Of a DNA stretch of 31,130 nucleotides, positions 24,015 through 29,960 are shown piece by piece. Location of the stretch: positions 1-31,130 of the IMG/VR virus record IMGVR_UViG_3300032086_002943; one strand, 5' to 3'. The notes beneath the pieces are model-generated. The model saw nothing but the letters and a program-made list of their open reading frames with translations, had not been told where the DNA came from and ran no database searches. This DNA comes from a virus. The translations under genes were made by a program, and so were the position numbers. Positions within the stretch are counted from its first letter, which is position 1. Each line of letters begins with the position of its first letter.

Positions 24015-24399
24015 ATTTAGTAAAAGATCACTTAAACATCTTGAAACTTTGCATCCTGATTTACAAATCTTATTATATACGGTAATTAGACACTATGATT
24101 TTTCTGTTATACAAGGCTTTAGAAGCAATGAAGAACAAGACCAAAGAAAGAAAGAAGGTAAATCTACCCTAGAAGGCGGCAAAAGTAAACATAATATCTT
24201 CCCTAGTTTGGCGGTTGATATAGCGCCCTATCCTATAAACTGGGAAGATATTAGCAGATTTTATCATTTTATAGGCTACGTTAAAGGAACTGCGGATCAA
24301 TTAAACATTAAAATAAGATGCGGTGCAGATTGGAATAATAACAATATATTAAACGATCAAACTTTTAATGATTTAAACCACATAGAATTATTACGATAA
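23992..24399 (+). CDS. Endolysin, M15-family L,D-peptidase-like
   Basis: 135 residues from this ATG; an in-frame ATG at 24004 (MSYKFSKRSLKHL) is the usual start for the family, so the true protein may be 131 residues. It has the M15 pattern with RSLKHLETLHPDL, FSVIQGFRSNEEQ, KSKHNIFPSLAVDIAPYP and DLNHIEL. Zinc ligands would be His67, Asp76 and His130, with Asp127 as the general base. It cleaves the peptide side chain of peptidoglycan. It lies after the holin and spanin candidates, and overlaps the lipoprotein gene. Confidence 0.85.
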   Translation: MNIAMSYKFSKRSLKHLETLHPDLQILLYTVIRHYDFSVIQGFRSNEEQDQRKKEGKSTLEGGKSKHNIFPSLAVDIAPYPINWEDISRFYHFIGYVKGTADQLNIKIRCGADWNNNNILNDQTFNDLNHIELLR

Positions 24400-24400
24400 A

Positions 24401-25234
24401 ATGAAAAATGTATTAAATTCAGCAACTTCAAATGTGCTAAAAAATTTATTTTCTTCCGAAGAAAGTGCAGTTGACAGAGCAAGAAGAGTCAGAGCATTAT
24501 CACCAGTTTCTACATATTCAGATTTAGTGTTATGGTATGATGCAGTTTCGAAAGATGCTTATATATCTGGAGAGGGCATAGTTGATCAATCAAGAGTTAC
24601 AACTTTTAGAGATACAAACCCCCAAGTAGCAGCGGTAGATAAAAATGATGCAAATCAAACTGTATTAGCAGACAAACCTTATTATATAAAAAATGCTTTT
24701 AATGGATTGCCTGCTATAAGGGGCGCTATAGGCTCTATAATACATATGTCTTTATTGTATCCTGATAAATTGCCATCATTCACAAATCAAAGGAGCATAT
24801 TTATTGCTGTTAGTGGCATAAAAAATGTTTCTGGTATTAATAAATCTGTTTTTTATCAAGGGTTTGGTGTATCTGGTGCTGGGACAGCTCTTTCTATCGC
24901 AGTAAGTACAACAAATCTTAGCGCTGATTTAAGAAACTCAAGATGGGGAAATAGTAGCCTGGCAAATCCTTCTAGTATGGTAATAACACTTACTCTACCA
25001 GATGGCGCAAATACTGATGATATAACTATAAGACGAAATGGTTTTGATTTTGGAGCTGCTCTTGATGCTGGATCGATTGTTGCTGTAAATACCTCTGACA
25101 ATGAAACTAGAATAAGAATGGGTCATGATTACGACATTCACGAGATAATTATGTATAGCAGGGAGCTTTCAAGCGCTGAAATAGAAGGGGTTGAAAATTA
25201 TCTTGCGGAAAAGTGGCATATAGCAGCTATATAA
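24401..25234 (+). CDS. LamG/concanavalin-like protein, probable virion or adhesion protein
   Basis: 277 residues. The first ~50 residues are helical, then DLVLWYDA starts a jelly-roll like domain. The end IHEIIMYSRELSSAEIEGVE with NYLAEKWHI is characteristic of the C-terminal end of LamG-like domains of phage proteins. No signal peptide. It follows the endolysin without a gap and is the last rightward late gene. It could be an extra surface or host-binding protein; the place outside the fibre cluster is unusual. Confidence 0.65.
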   Translation: MKNVLNSATSNVLKNLFSSEESAVDRARRVRALSPVSTYSDLVLWYDAVSKDAYISGEGIVDQSRVTTFRDTNPQVAAVDKNDANQTVLADKPYYIKNAFNGLPAIRGAIGSIIHMSLLYPDKLPSFTNQRSIFIAVSGIKNVSGINKSVFYQGFGVSGAGTALSIAVSTTNLSADLRNSRWGNSSLANPSSMVITLTLPDGANTDDITIRRNGFDFGAALDAGSIVAVNTSDNETRIRMGHDYDIHEIIMYSRELSSAEIEGVENYLAEKWHIAAI

Positions 25235-25254
25235 AATCAAAGTGAACAATCCGT

Positions 25255-25560
25255 TTATTTATAATTTTTAGGTTTAAAAATAGGCTTATCTTTTATTCTC
25301 TTATAGGGATATTCTGCCCCATATTTCTCATATTGCAACTTGTATTTATCATAAAATTGCCTTTTAATTCTTAAAGTAGGTAAATCTTTATTTAAAATAG
25401 TAAGAGTATATCTACAAGTTTCTGTTTCTTGAAAATCATATTTTACATTAGAAGGATAGTAATATATATCTACTATAGAGTTGCAGCGGTGCATCCTGTA
25501 TTTAAGATAATCAAAAGGGTTGCAAGCTGGTAATAATAATAAAATAATTAATTTTTTCAT
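25255..25560 (-). CDS. Small lipoprotein, leftward
   Basis: 101 residues. KKLIILLLLPACNPF is a lipoprotein signal with lipobox LPAC (Cys13). The mature part is short and basic with strands (RYTLTILNKDLPTLRIKRQF) and two further cysteines (HRC, ETC). Its ATG shares a base with the stop of the VRR-NUC gene, so the two form an operon running leftward. No family recognised; the gene ends 20 bases from the LamG gene, convergent. Confidence 0.68.
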   Translation of the reverse strand: MKKLIILLLLPACNPFDYLKYRMHRCNSIVDIYYYPSNVKYDFQETETCRYTLTILNKDLPTLRIKRQFYDKYKLQYEKYGAEYPYKRIKDKPIFKPKNYK

Positions 25561-25931
25561 TATTTTAAAATTCCCTCTTTTTTCAATATAGATAAACCCT
25601 CCTCAACTGATCTTGCTATATAATATCTGTTATTTGCTGCAATACATGTATTCTCAAATGCTTTTTGACTAGGTAATTGCTTGCCAGTATCTGTCTTAAA
25701 TTCAATATAAATATGATGACATATATTATCTTCTTTTATTGTTCTAAACTCGTAATCGGCTTTTCCTGGTGTCAATCCTTTGCTTTTAAGCAAAGACCCC
25801 GTAGTTTTATTTCTATGCTCCCCAGAAGCGTCATAGCTCCAAAAAACAGCAGTTAATTTATTCATCCTCTGGTACATATTAATCATAGCAGCAAATTGCT
25901 TGTGAATAATATCTTCTTTTCCTAATGGCAT
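25560..25931 (-). CDS. VRR-NUC domain nuclease
   Basis: 123 residues, nearly all domain. The motif is GKADYEF (Asp59), YIEFKTDTGKQLPSQKAF (Glu77-x-Lys79 as the catalytic ExK), and a final YYIARSVEEGLSIL. This matches the VRR-NUC family of the PD-(D/E)XK superfamily, which cuts branched or flapped DNA and is common in phages. Role likely in recombination or packaging. Unlike the rest of the early genes it is transcribed leftward, from the divergent control region at 25932-26140. Confidence 0.82.
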   Translation of the reverse strand: MPLGKEDIIHKQFAAMINMYQRMNKLTAVFWSYDASGEHRNKTTGSLLKSKGLTPGKADYEFRTIKEDNICHHIYIEFKTDTGKQLPSQKAFENTCIAANNRYYIARSVEEGLSILKKEGILK

Positions 25932-25988
25932 ATAATTATTTTATTCTTTTTGCTAGCAGAACTATTGTATTTTTTAAAATTATAAATA

Positions 25989-26016
25989 ATTTTAAAGCCT
26001 TTATTCTAAAAGTCAA
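25989..26016 (-). promoter_or_regulatory. Leftward promoter candidate
   Basis: On the minus strand TTGACT (26016-26011), a 16-base spacer, and TAAAAT (25994-25989), about 58 bases before the nuclease ATG. It lies back to back with the strong rightward promoter. Confidence 0.45.
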
Positions 26017-26023
26017 ATTATAA

Positions 26024-26070
26024 TAAAATTAAAAAAATTAAAAAAAAAATTAAAAAAATTAAAAAAAGGC
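26024..26070. other. Phased A-tracts between the divergent promoters
   Basis: Four or five A-runs of 6-10 bases, separated by TT or ATT at roughly 9-12 base intervals. A-tracts in helical phase bend DNA and can serve as UP elements for the adjacent -35 at 26071. Confidence 0.55.
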
Positions 26071-26099
26071 TTGACATATTAAATCAATTGTTTTATTAT
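26071..26099 (+). promoter_or_regulatory. Strong rightward sigma-70 promoter
   Basis: TTGACA at 26071-26076, a 17-base spacer, and TATTAT at 26094-26099, i.e. a perfect -35 and a 5/6 -10 at ideal distance. Transcription would begin about 35 bases before the ATG at 26141. The A-tracts just upstream could raise strength further. It is the only consensus-level promoter I found in the window. Confidence 0.8.
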
Positions 26100-26108
26100 T
26101 AATTCACA

Positions 26109-26337
26109 ACCAATTAATTATTAACTTAAATAAAATAACTATGACAAATAAAAACAAAGCAAAACAAAGAATGGCTCAAGTATTATTTGAAAATGAAGCT
26201 TATCCAATGCTAACAAGCGGATTGTTTGATGATATTTTGTTTAATGTCTATAACAATGTTAGATATATTCAAGCGATATATCAAAGACAATCAAAAATAA
26301 GACAACAAGCTACCAATTAATTATTAACTTAAATAAA
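26109..26337 (+). repeat. 26-base direct repeat: duplicated gene leaders
   Basis: Two perfect 26-base copies, 26109-26134 and 26312-26337, each ending a few bases before an ATG that begins ATGACAAATAAA. The second copy starts at the end of the first small gene and includes its stop codon. This suggests leader duplication or a conserved translation signal. Confidence 0.8.
26141..26320 (+). CDS. Small protein, first gene of the early operon (59 residues)
   Basis: 59 residues starting TNKNKAKQRMAQVLFENEAY and ending RYIQAIYQRQSKIRQQATN. It starts about 35 bases after the strong promoter and has the same leader as the next gene. Basic and Gln/Asn-rich helix; no domain recognised. Its first-in-operon position would suit a host takeover or regulatory protein. 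Confidence 0.6.
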   Translation: MTNKNKAKQRMAQVLFENEAYPMLTSGLFDDILFNVYNNVRYIQAIYQRQSKIRQQATN

Positions 26338-26344
26338 TAAAACA

Positions 26345-26695
26345 ATGACAAATAAAATAAACATTTCATCTTTTTACGAATCCGACGAAGATATACAAAG
26401 TGTTATTAATGTATGTAATAAATACTTTTATATTGATGATTATATAAATAAAAAACAATTAGAGTATGTAATAAAAAATAATGAAGTTTATCATTATTTT
26501 GATTATAACAATCACGATAGAAAAATTATTGAAGAATTACTTGATAATATGGAATATGTAAAAATTGATCATTTAGAAGTATCAGAATATAAAGCTAACG
26601 CAAGCCACTCATTAACGAAAGATTTAACTAAAAATATTTTGAATAATAACCAAGAAATAATAATTAAAAATGGAAATTCCCAGAATTACAGCTAA
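26345..26695 (+). CDS. Small acidic early protein
   Basis: 116 residues, highly acidic with many Asp/Asn/Tyr (NKYFYIDDYINKKQLEYVI, YHYFDYNNHDRKIIEELLDN). No recognised domain, no signal, no membrane segment. It is preceded by the second copy of the 26-base leader. Possibly a nucleic-acid mimic or inhibitor, only a guess. The next gene overlaps by 26 bases in another frame. Confidence 0.65.
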   Translation: MTNKINISSFYESDEDIQSVINVCNKYFYIDDYINKKQLEYVIKNNEVYHYFDYNNHDRKIIEELLDNMEYVKIDHLEVSEYKANASHSLTKDLTKNILNNNQEIIIKNGNSQNYS

Positions 26696-26876
26696 TGGCC
26701 TTAAATACATGAATTTACAAGAAAAGAAATTTATATCAATATTAAATGAATTTGATAATAAATATTATGAAGTATTAAAAGAGGAAATTGAAGAAATCAG
26801 AAATGATTATGAGGAATCTTTATTGATGCCAGAAGATTATATCACTATAACAGAAGAATTAAAGAAGTATCTATAA
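26670..26876 (+). CDS. Small helical early protein (68 residues)
   Basis: 68 residues. Acidic, helical (LKEEIEEIRNDYEESLLMPE) without any recognised domain. It starts within the preceding gene, so translation is coupled. The stop is immediately before the A-run and hairpin of the leftward terminator. No functional clue. Confidence 0.6.
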   Translation: MEIPRITANGLKYMNLQEKKFISILNEFDNKYYEVLKEEIEEIRNDYEESLLMPEDYITITEELKKYL

Positions 26877-26911
26877 AAAAAGCCTCTAGAATTAATAAAA
26901 CTCTAGAGGCT
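26875..26911 (-). terminator. Intrinsic terminator for leftward transcription
   Basis: A perfect 10-bp stem (AGCCTCTAGA at 26881-26890, TCTAGAGGCT at 26902-26911) with an 11-base loop. On the minus strand the stem is followed by seven T. On the plus strand no T-run follows, so it should terminate only leftward RNA. No leftward gene lies to the right of it. Confidence 0.75.
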
Positions 26912-27054
26912 ATAACCAATCTTTATTAACTTAATCCTTACAATGAAAACTAAATGCTGCCATAAAAAAGATCTTGTCAATATAAAACTACTAAATTTAT
27001 TTTTGTTTGTCAAGCTTTTTTTTAAAAATATTTTAAAGCTTTTTTTCTTTTTTA
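26875..27054 (-). ncRNA. Possible leftward antisense/small RNA ending at the terminator
   Basis: The terminator demands a leftward transcript. A perfect TATAAT on the minus strand (27066-27061) with TTCATA 17 bases upstream (27089-27084) would start one at about 27054, giving an RNA near 180 bases. No ORF of note is in it. The analogy is lambda OOP RNA, which is leftward and lies beside the replication gene. Candidate only. Confidence 0.3.
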
Positions 27055-27084
27055 AATAATATTATAGTTTATAAGGTATTTTTT

Positions 27085-27192
27085 ATGAAATTTTTTAAAA
27101 ATACTTTGCAATCAATTAAACAAAGGGTTAAGAAATTTTTTTCTTTAAAATTTAATGGCATTATGTTCAAAATGATACAATTTCTTTTGTAA
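27085..27192 (+). CDS. Possible 35-residue basic peptide gene
   Basis: ORF of 35 codons, KFFKNTLQSIKQRVKKFFSL then KFNGIMFKMIQFLL, amphipathic and basic. An AAGG lies about 9 bases upstream. It is within the gap 26877-27314 that otherwise holds only RNA structures. Small size and AT-rich context make chance likely. Confidence 0.3.
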   Translation: MKFFKNTLQSIKQRVKKFFSLKFNGIMFKMIQFLL

Positions 27193-27218
27193 TTCTTTTT
27201 TTCTTTTTTTTGTTGTTT

Positions 27219-27247
27219 TATAATTAATTCTAAATCTAGGGTACAAT
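27219..27247 (+). promoter_or_regulatory. Weak rightward promoter candidates before the replication gene
   Basis: TATAAT at 27219-27224 and TACAAT at 27242-27247 are possible -10 hexamers, but neither has a good -35 at 16-18 bases. Either would place the hairpin 27261-27288 near the 5' end of the transcript. Confidence 0.25.
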
Positions 27248-27260
27248 CAAAATATTTTAT

Positions 27261-27311
27261 GCAGAAGGGTTATCCTAGTCCCTTCTGCGCCAACCAAAAA
27301 AATAAACTAGG
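27261..27311 (+). promoter_or_regulatory. Possible H-type pseudoknot over the ribosome-binding site of the replication gene
   Basis: Stem 1 is a perfect 9-bp pairing GCAGAAGGG (27261-27269) with CCCTTCTGC (27280-27288). Loop bases CCTAGT (27274-27279) are perfectly complementary to ACTAGG (27306-27311), just before the ATG at 27315. Between them is an A-rich strand of 17 bases, the typical third loop of H-type pseudoknots. Formation would mask the AGGA. No T-run follows the hairpin, so it is not a terminator. A CTAGG at 27236-27240 could compete for the same loop. Confidence 0.55.
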
Positions 27312-27314
27312 AAG

Positions 27315-27995
27315 ATGATACGAGAAAAAAAAGGATTTATATTCTACAAGTCTTTTTACGAAGCAATAAAAGAACTTTCCAACGAGCAACAATTAAAACT
27401 CTATCAAGCAATTTTTGAGTATTCTTTTGAAGAAAAAAATAAAAAACTCGAAGGAATTTCAAAAAGTATCTTTACATTAATAAAACCTCAACTAGAAGCA
27501 AATCATAGAAAGTTTTTAAACGGCTGCAAAGGTGCAGAGCATGGAAACAAAGGGGCGGAGCATGGAAAAAAAGGGGGCAGACCTAGAAATGAAAACCCCC
27601 CAGAAAACCCCCCTAATGATGAAGCAAAAAACCCCCCAAAAAACCCCCCCAAAGATAAAGTAAAAGATAAAGATAAAGATAAAGATAAAAAAACTAAAGC
27701 AAAAAAAGATTTTTTTGATTTAGATGTTCCTGATTATGTAAATAAAGAAATTTTAAAAGACTTTATTGATACAAGAAAAAACTCAAGAAGCCCAATGAAT
27801 AAACAGGCTTTTAAGCTATTAATAAAAAAGATTAAAGATTTTAAGGAGCAAGGACAGGATATTGATAAATGCTTAGAAGAGGCAATATTAAGCAACTGGA
27901 AGTCAATATACCCATTAAAAGAAAGCAGGCAATCAAAGCCACCGATAAATATTAACACTAAAGAATACAACTATGGAACAAGCGGTAAATTTTAA
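27315..27995 (+). CDS. Phage replication initiator-like protein (DUF6291-type N-terminus)
   Basis: 226 residues. The N-terminal ~85 residues match DUF6291 (FIFYKSFYEAIKELSNEQQL, YQAIFEYSFE, LIKPQLEANHRKFLNGCKG). A basic linker follows (KGAEHGNKGAEHGKKGGRPR and NPP repeats and KD repeats, residues ~73-135). The C-terminal ~90 residues (VNKEILKDFIDTRKNSRSPM; AFKLLIKKIKDFKEQGQD; ILSNWKSIYPLK) are the pattern of phage O-like replication initiator C-termini, which recruit the helicase loader. It is translated just before the helicase loader, overlapping by 23 bases. An AGGA lies only 2 bases before the ATG. Confidence 0.78.
   Translation: MIREKKGFIFYKSFYEAIKELSNEQQLKLYQAIFEYSFEEKNKKLEGISKSIFTLIKPQLEANHRKFLNGCKGAEHGNKGAEHGKKGGRPRNENPPENPPNDEAKNPPKNPPKDKVKDKDKDKDKKTKAKKDFFDLDVPDYVNKEILKDFIDTRKNSRSPMNKQAFKLLIKKIKDFKEQGQDIDKCLEEAILSNWKSIYPLKESRQSKPPININTKEYNYGTSGKF
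27531..27691 (+). other. Origin-like repeat block inside the initiator gene
   Basis: Two 21-base near-repeats (27531-27551, 27552-27572, sharing GAGCATGGAAA) are followed by four C-runs of 6-7 bases (27596-27601, 27608-27613, 27632-27637, 27644-27650; spacing 12, 24, 12) and then an AT-rich repeat AAAGAT (27651-27691). Iterons inside an O-like gene followed by an AT-rich stretch is the lambda origin layout. The G-rich complementary strand could form a quadruplex. Coding needs (Asn-Pro-Pro repeats) could explain part of it. Confidence 0.4.
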
Positions 27996-28755
27996 TATAG
28001 AACAAAAAGAAGTAATTTATAATTGCGAGATACACGGAGAGCAAAAAAACATTTTAACTGGTCTTAATGGCAAGTTTTCAAATCCTTATTGCGAGATATG
28101 CCTTGAAGAGAAAAAAAACCAAGAAAAGGAGCTGGAAGAACAGCAAAAAAAAATAGAAGAGGAAAGGAAAAGAGAGATTATAAAACAAAGCAGTTTAATA
28201 AACTCACAAATACCACCACGCTTTTTAAAAGCCAGTTTTGATAATTATAAAACCACCACAAAAGAACAGGGTAATGCTAAAAAGATTTGTCTTGATTATG
28301 CTAGCAATTTTGAAAAAAGATTAGAAGCAGGGACAAGCCTTGTATTTGTAGGAACTTATGGAGCAGGTAAGACACATCTTGCTTGCTCAATAGCTCAAGA
28401 AATTATGAGGAAGGGTTATAGCTCGCTTTATGCAAACACTAGCAAAGCATTAAGAAGAGTTAAAGACACTTGGGGCGGAGGCGGCGAAAGAGAGCAAGAA
28501 GCAATGAATTATTTTATCAATCCTGATTTATTAATACTTGATGAAATAGGACTGCAACATGGATCAGAGGCAGAAAAAATAATCTTATTTGAAATATTAA
28601 ATGAAAGATATATGCAATGCAAACCTACAATTTTAATCAGTAATCTAGATATTAAAGACTTAAAAGAATATATTACGGAAAGAGTTATTGACAGAATGAG
28701 AGAAGGCGGAGGGCAAAAAATTGTCTTTAATTGGGAAAGCAACAGGGGGCAGTAA
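27973..28755 (+). CDS. DnaC-type helicase loader (AAA+ ATPase)
   Basis: 260 residues. N-terminal zinc-binding pattern Cys18-x2-His21 ... Cys40-x2-Cys43, a charged helix (residues 45-72), then the AAA+ core: Walker A GTYGAGKT (127-134), Walker B LLILDEIG (186-193), sensor LISN (221-224) and the C-terminal RVIDRMREGG. Matches the DnaC/IstB-like loader proteins that follow initiator genes in phages. It brings host replicative helicase to the origin. ATG lies inside the preceding gene; its stop overlaps the methylase start. Confidence 0.88.
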   Translation: MEQAVNFNIEQKEVIYNCEIHGEQKNILTGLNGKFSNPYCEICLEEKKNQEKELEEQQKKIEEERKREIIKQSSLINSQIPPRFLKASFDNYKTTTKEQGNAKKICLDYASNFEKRLEAGTSLVFVGTYGAGKTHLACSIAQEIMRKGYSSLYANTSKALRRVKDTWGGGGEREQEAMNYFINPDLLILDEIGLQHGSEAEKIILFEILNERYMQCKPTILISNLDIKDLKEYITERVIDRMREGGGQKIVFNWESNRGQ

Positions 28756-29726
28756 TGATAAATAGAGATTTATTTGGACTTCCAATAATACCGCAAGATA
28801 TTAAAAACTTAAGAATGCCTTATATGGGATCTAAAAATAAAATCGCTGTTGACTTAATAAAAAAAATGCTAGAAGTAAAACCTAATGCAAAATATTTTTT
28901 TGATCTTTGCGGTGGTGGTGGTTCAATGTCTTTTACTGCTTCACAAATAGGGCTAAAAACTCACTACAACGAATTACAAACAAGCTTAGTTAAATTTATA
29001 GATTATATCTTTAATAGGCTTGAAAATGGCTTAAAAGGGCAATATGGATTATTTCCAGATGATTTTTATAATTTTATAGATAGAGATGAGTTTATGAAGT
29101 TAAAAAATGAAGATAGTATAAAAGGGCAATTTGCTAGAATATGTTATTCTTTTGGCAATAATCAGAAAGGTTATTTATTTGGAGATATAGAAAAAACAAG
29201 ACATTTAGCTCATGATATAATAATGTTTAGATGTAAAAAGTCTTTGAAAGAGTTTAATAAGCTAAACAAAGTTAATTATGCAATTAGTAATGCTAAAACT
29301 TGGAATGAAAGAAGGTTGCATCATAAAGCTGAATGGCGTCAACATATGAAAATAAAAGATTGCCCAAAACTTGAACTTTTACAAAATATGGAAGGACTGC
29401 AACGACTGAAACAACTGGAACAACTGCAACCTATATTTACAACCTCTAATCTATCGTATAAAGAAGTTAAAATCAATACCCCTATTGAAGAAACTATAAT
29501 TTATTTAGATCCGCCATATAGAAATACTGGCAAATATATTGAGGGTAAAGACTTTAATTATAAAGAATTAGATCAATGGTTTTTAGATAATAAATATACT
29601 TGTTTTATGAGTGAATATAATGCACCGCATGAAGTAATATTTGAGATAGATAAATTAAGTTTATTGAACCCAAAAGAAAAAAAGGAAATAATGCAAGAAA
29701 AATTATACTGGAACAAAAAATTATAA
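28755..29726 (+). CDS. D12-class DNA adenine (N6) methyltransferase
   Basis: 323 residues. The start at 28755 shares one base with the loader's TAA stop and follows GGGGG; an in-frame ATG at 28731 inside the previous gene is less likely. The motif order is MPYMGSKNKIA (AdoMet-binding entrance), DLCGGGGSMSF (motif I, ~50-60), and YLDPPYRNTGKY (motif IV DPPY, ~250-262), typical of Dam-like enzymes. The middle carries a Leu/Gln-rich segment (GLQRLKQLEQLQ) from a 9-base tandem repeat. It probably methylates phage DNA to evade restriction; target site not visible. Confidence 0.85.
   Translation: MINRDLFGLPIIPQDIKNLRMPYMGSKNKIAVDLIKKMLEVKPNAKYFFDLCGGGGSMSFTASQIGLKTHYNELQTSLVKFIDYIFNRLENGLKGQYGLFPDDFYNFIDRDEFMKLKNEDSIKGQFARICYSFGNNQKGYLFGDIEKTRHLAHDIIMFRCKKSLKEFNKLNKVNYAISNAKTWNERRLHHKAEWRQHMKIKDCPKLELLQNMEGLQRLKQLEQLQPIFTTSNLSYKEVKINTPIEETIIYLDPPYRNTGKYIEGKDFNYKELDQWFLDNKYTCFMSEYNAPHEVIFEIDKLSLLNPKEKKEIMQEKLYWNKKL
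29395..29430 (+). repeat. 9-base tandem repeat in the adenine methylase
   Basis: Four consecutive 9-base units of form (G/A)ACTG(C/A/G)AAC encoding the Leu/Gln run. It lies between motifs I and IV, in the region where D12 methylases differ. From memory, other phage D12 methylases carry similar Leu/Gln repeats there. Confidence 0.65.
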
Positions 29727-29730
29727 AATT

Positions 29731-29808
29731 ATGCAAATAAACAATAGCATCATATTTACTTTAATTACAATAATAATAATATTAACTTTTTTCTTAAAAA
29801 ATTTATGA
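29731..29808 (+). CDS. Mini membrane peptide (25 residues)
   Basis: QINNSIIFTLITIIIILTFF then LKNL: almost wholly a membrane segment. Leader TTATAAAATT like other genes; its stop TGA overlaps the ATG of the next gene as ATGA. Could be a small inner-membrane peptide or a leader peptide coupling translation of the following gene. Confidence 0.45.
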   Translation: MQINNSIIFTLITIIIILTFFLKNL

Positions 29809-29960
29809 TTTTAAAAGATTTGATATGCAAGAAATGCCACCATATCTGGAAAGCAATTTGCGAAGAAAACAAAATAAAAGAAATGAAATGCAACAATGAT
29901 AAATGCAATGAAACTGGATCAGTAATACCATTTTTACTGCATGGGAAAAAAGGTTATTAA
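29805..29960 (+). CDS. Small zinc-ribbon protein (51 residues)
   Basis: ILKDLICKKCHHIWKAICEE then KIKEMKCNNDKCNETGSVIP: five cysteines, with CKKC and CNNDKC as two knuckles of a zinc ribbon (CxxC...CxxxxC). Common small phage proteins of this type may bind nucleic acid or support a neighbour. Starts at ATGA overlap with the mini peptide; ends inside the first copy of the 31-base direct repeat. Confidence 0.6.
   Translation: MILKDLICKKCHHIWKAICEENKIKEMKCNNDKCNETGSVIPFLLHGKKGY

Noticed and set aside
25777-25794. 8-bp inverted repeat CTTTGCTT/AAGCAAAG
   Set aside because: It is inside the VRR-NUC coding sequence, with a loop of 2 and no T-run; probably chance.
26881-26911. Terminator for the rightward early operon
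   Set aside because: There is no T-run after the stem on the plus strand; it is followed by ATAACCAATC.
27261-27296. tRNA-like end (GCAGAAG ... CTTCTGC-G-CCA) at the hairpin
   Set aside because: No D, anticodon or standard T loop is present, so it is not a tRNA or a tRNA remnant that I can support.
27261-27314. preQ1 riboswitch call
   Set aside because: The architecture is similar, but the conserved loop bases of known preQ1 classes are not matched; kept as an unnamed pseudoknot.
28731-28754. Upstream start for the adenine methylase
   Set aside because: The TAATG overlap at 28753-28757 with GGGGG upstream gives a better start, and the family begins near there.
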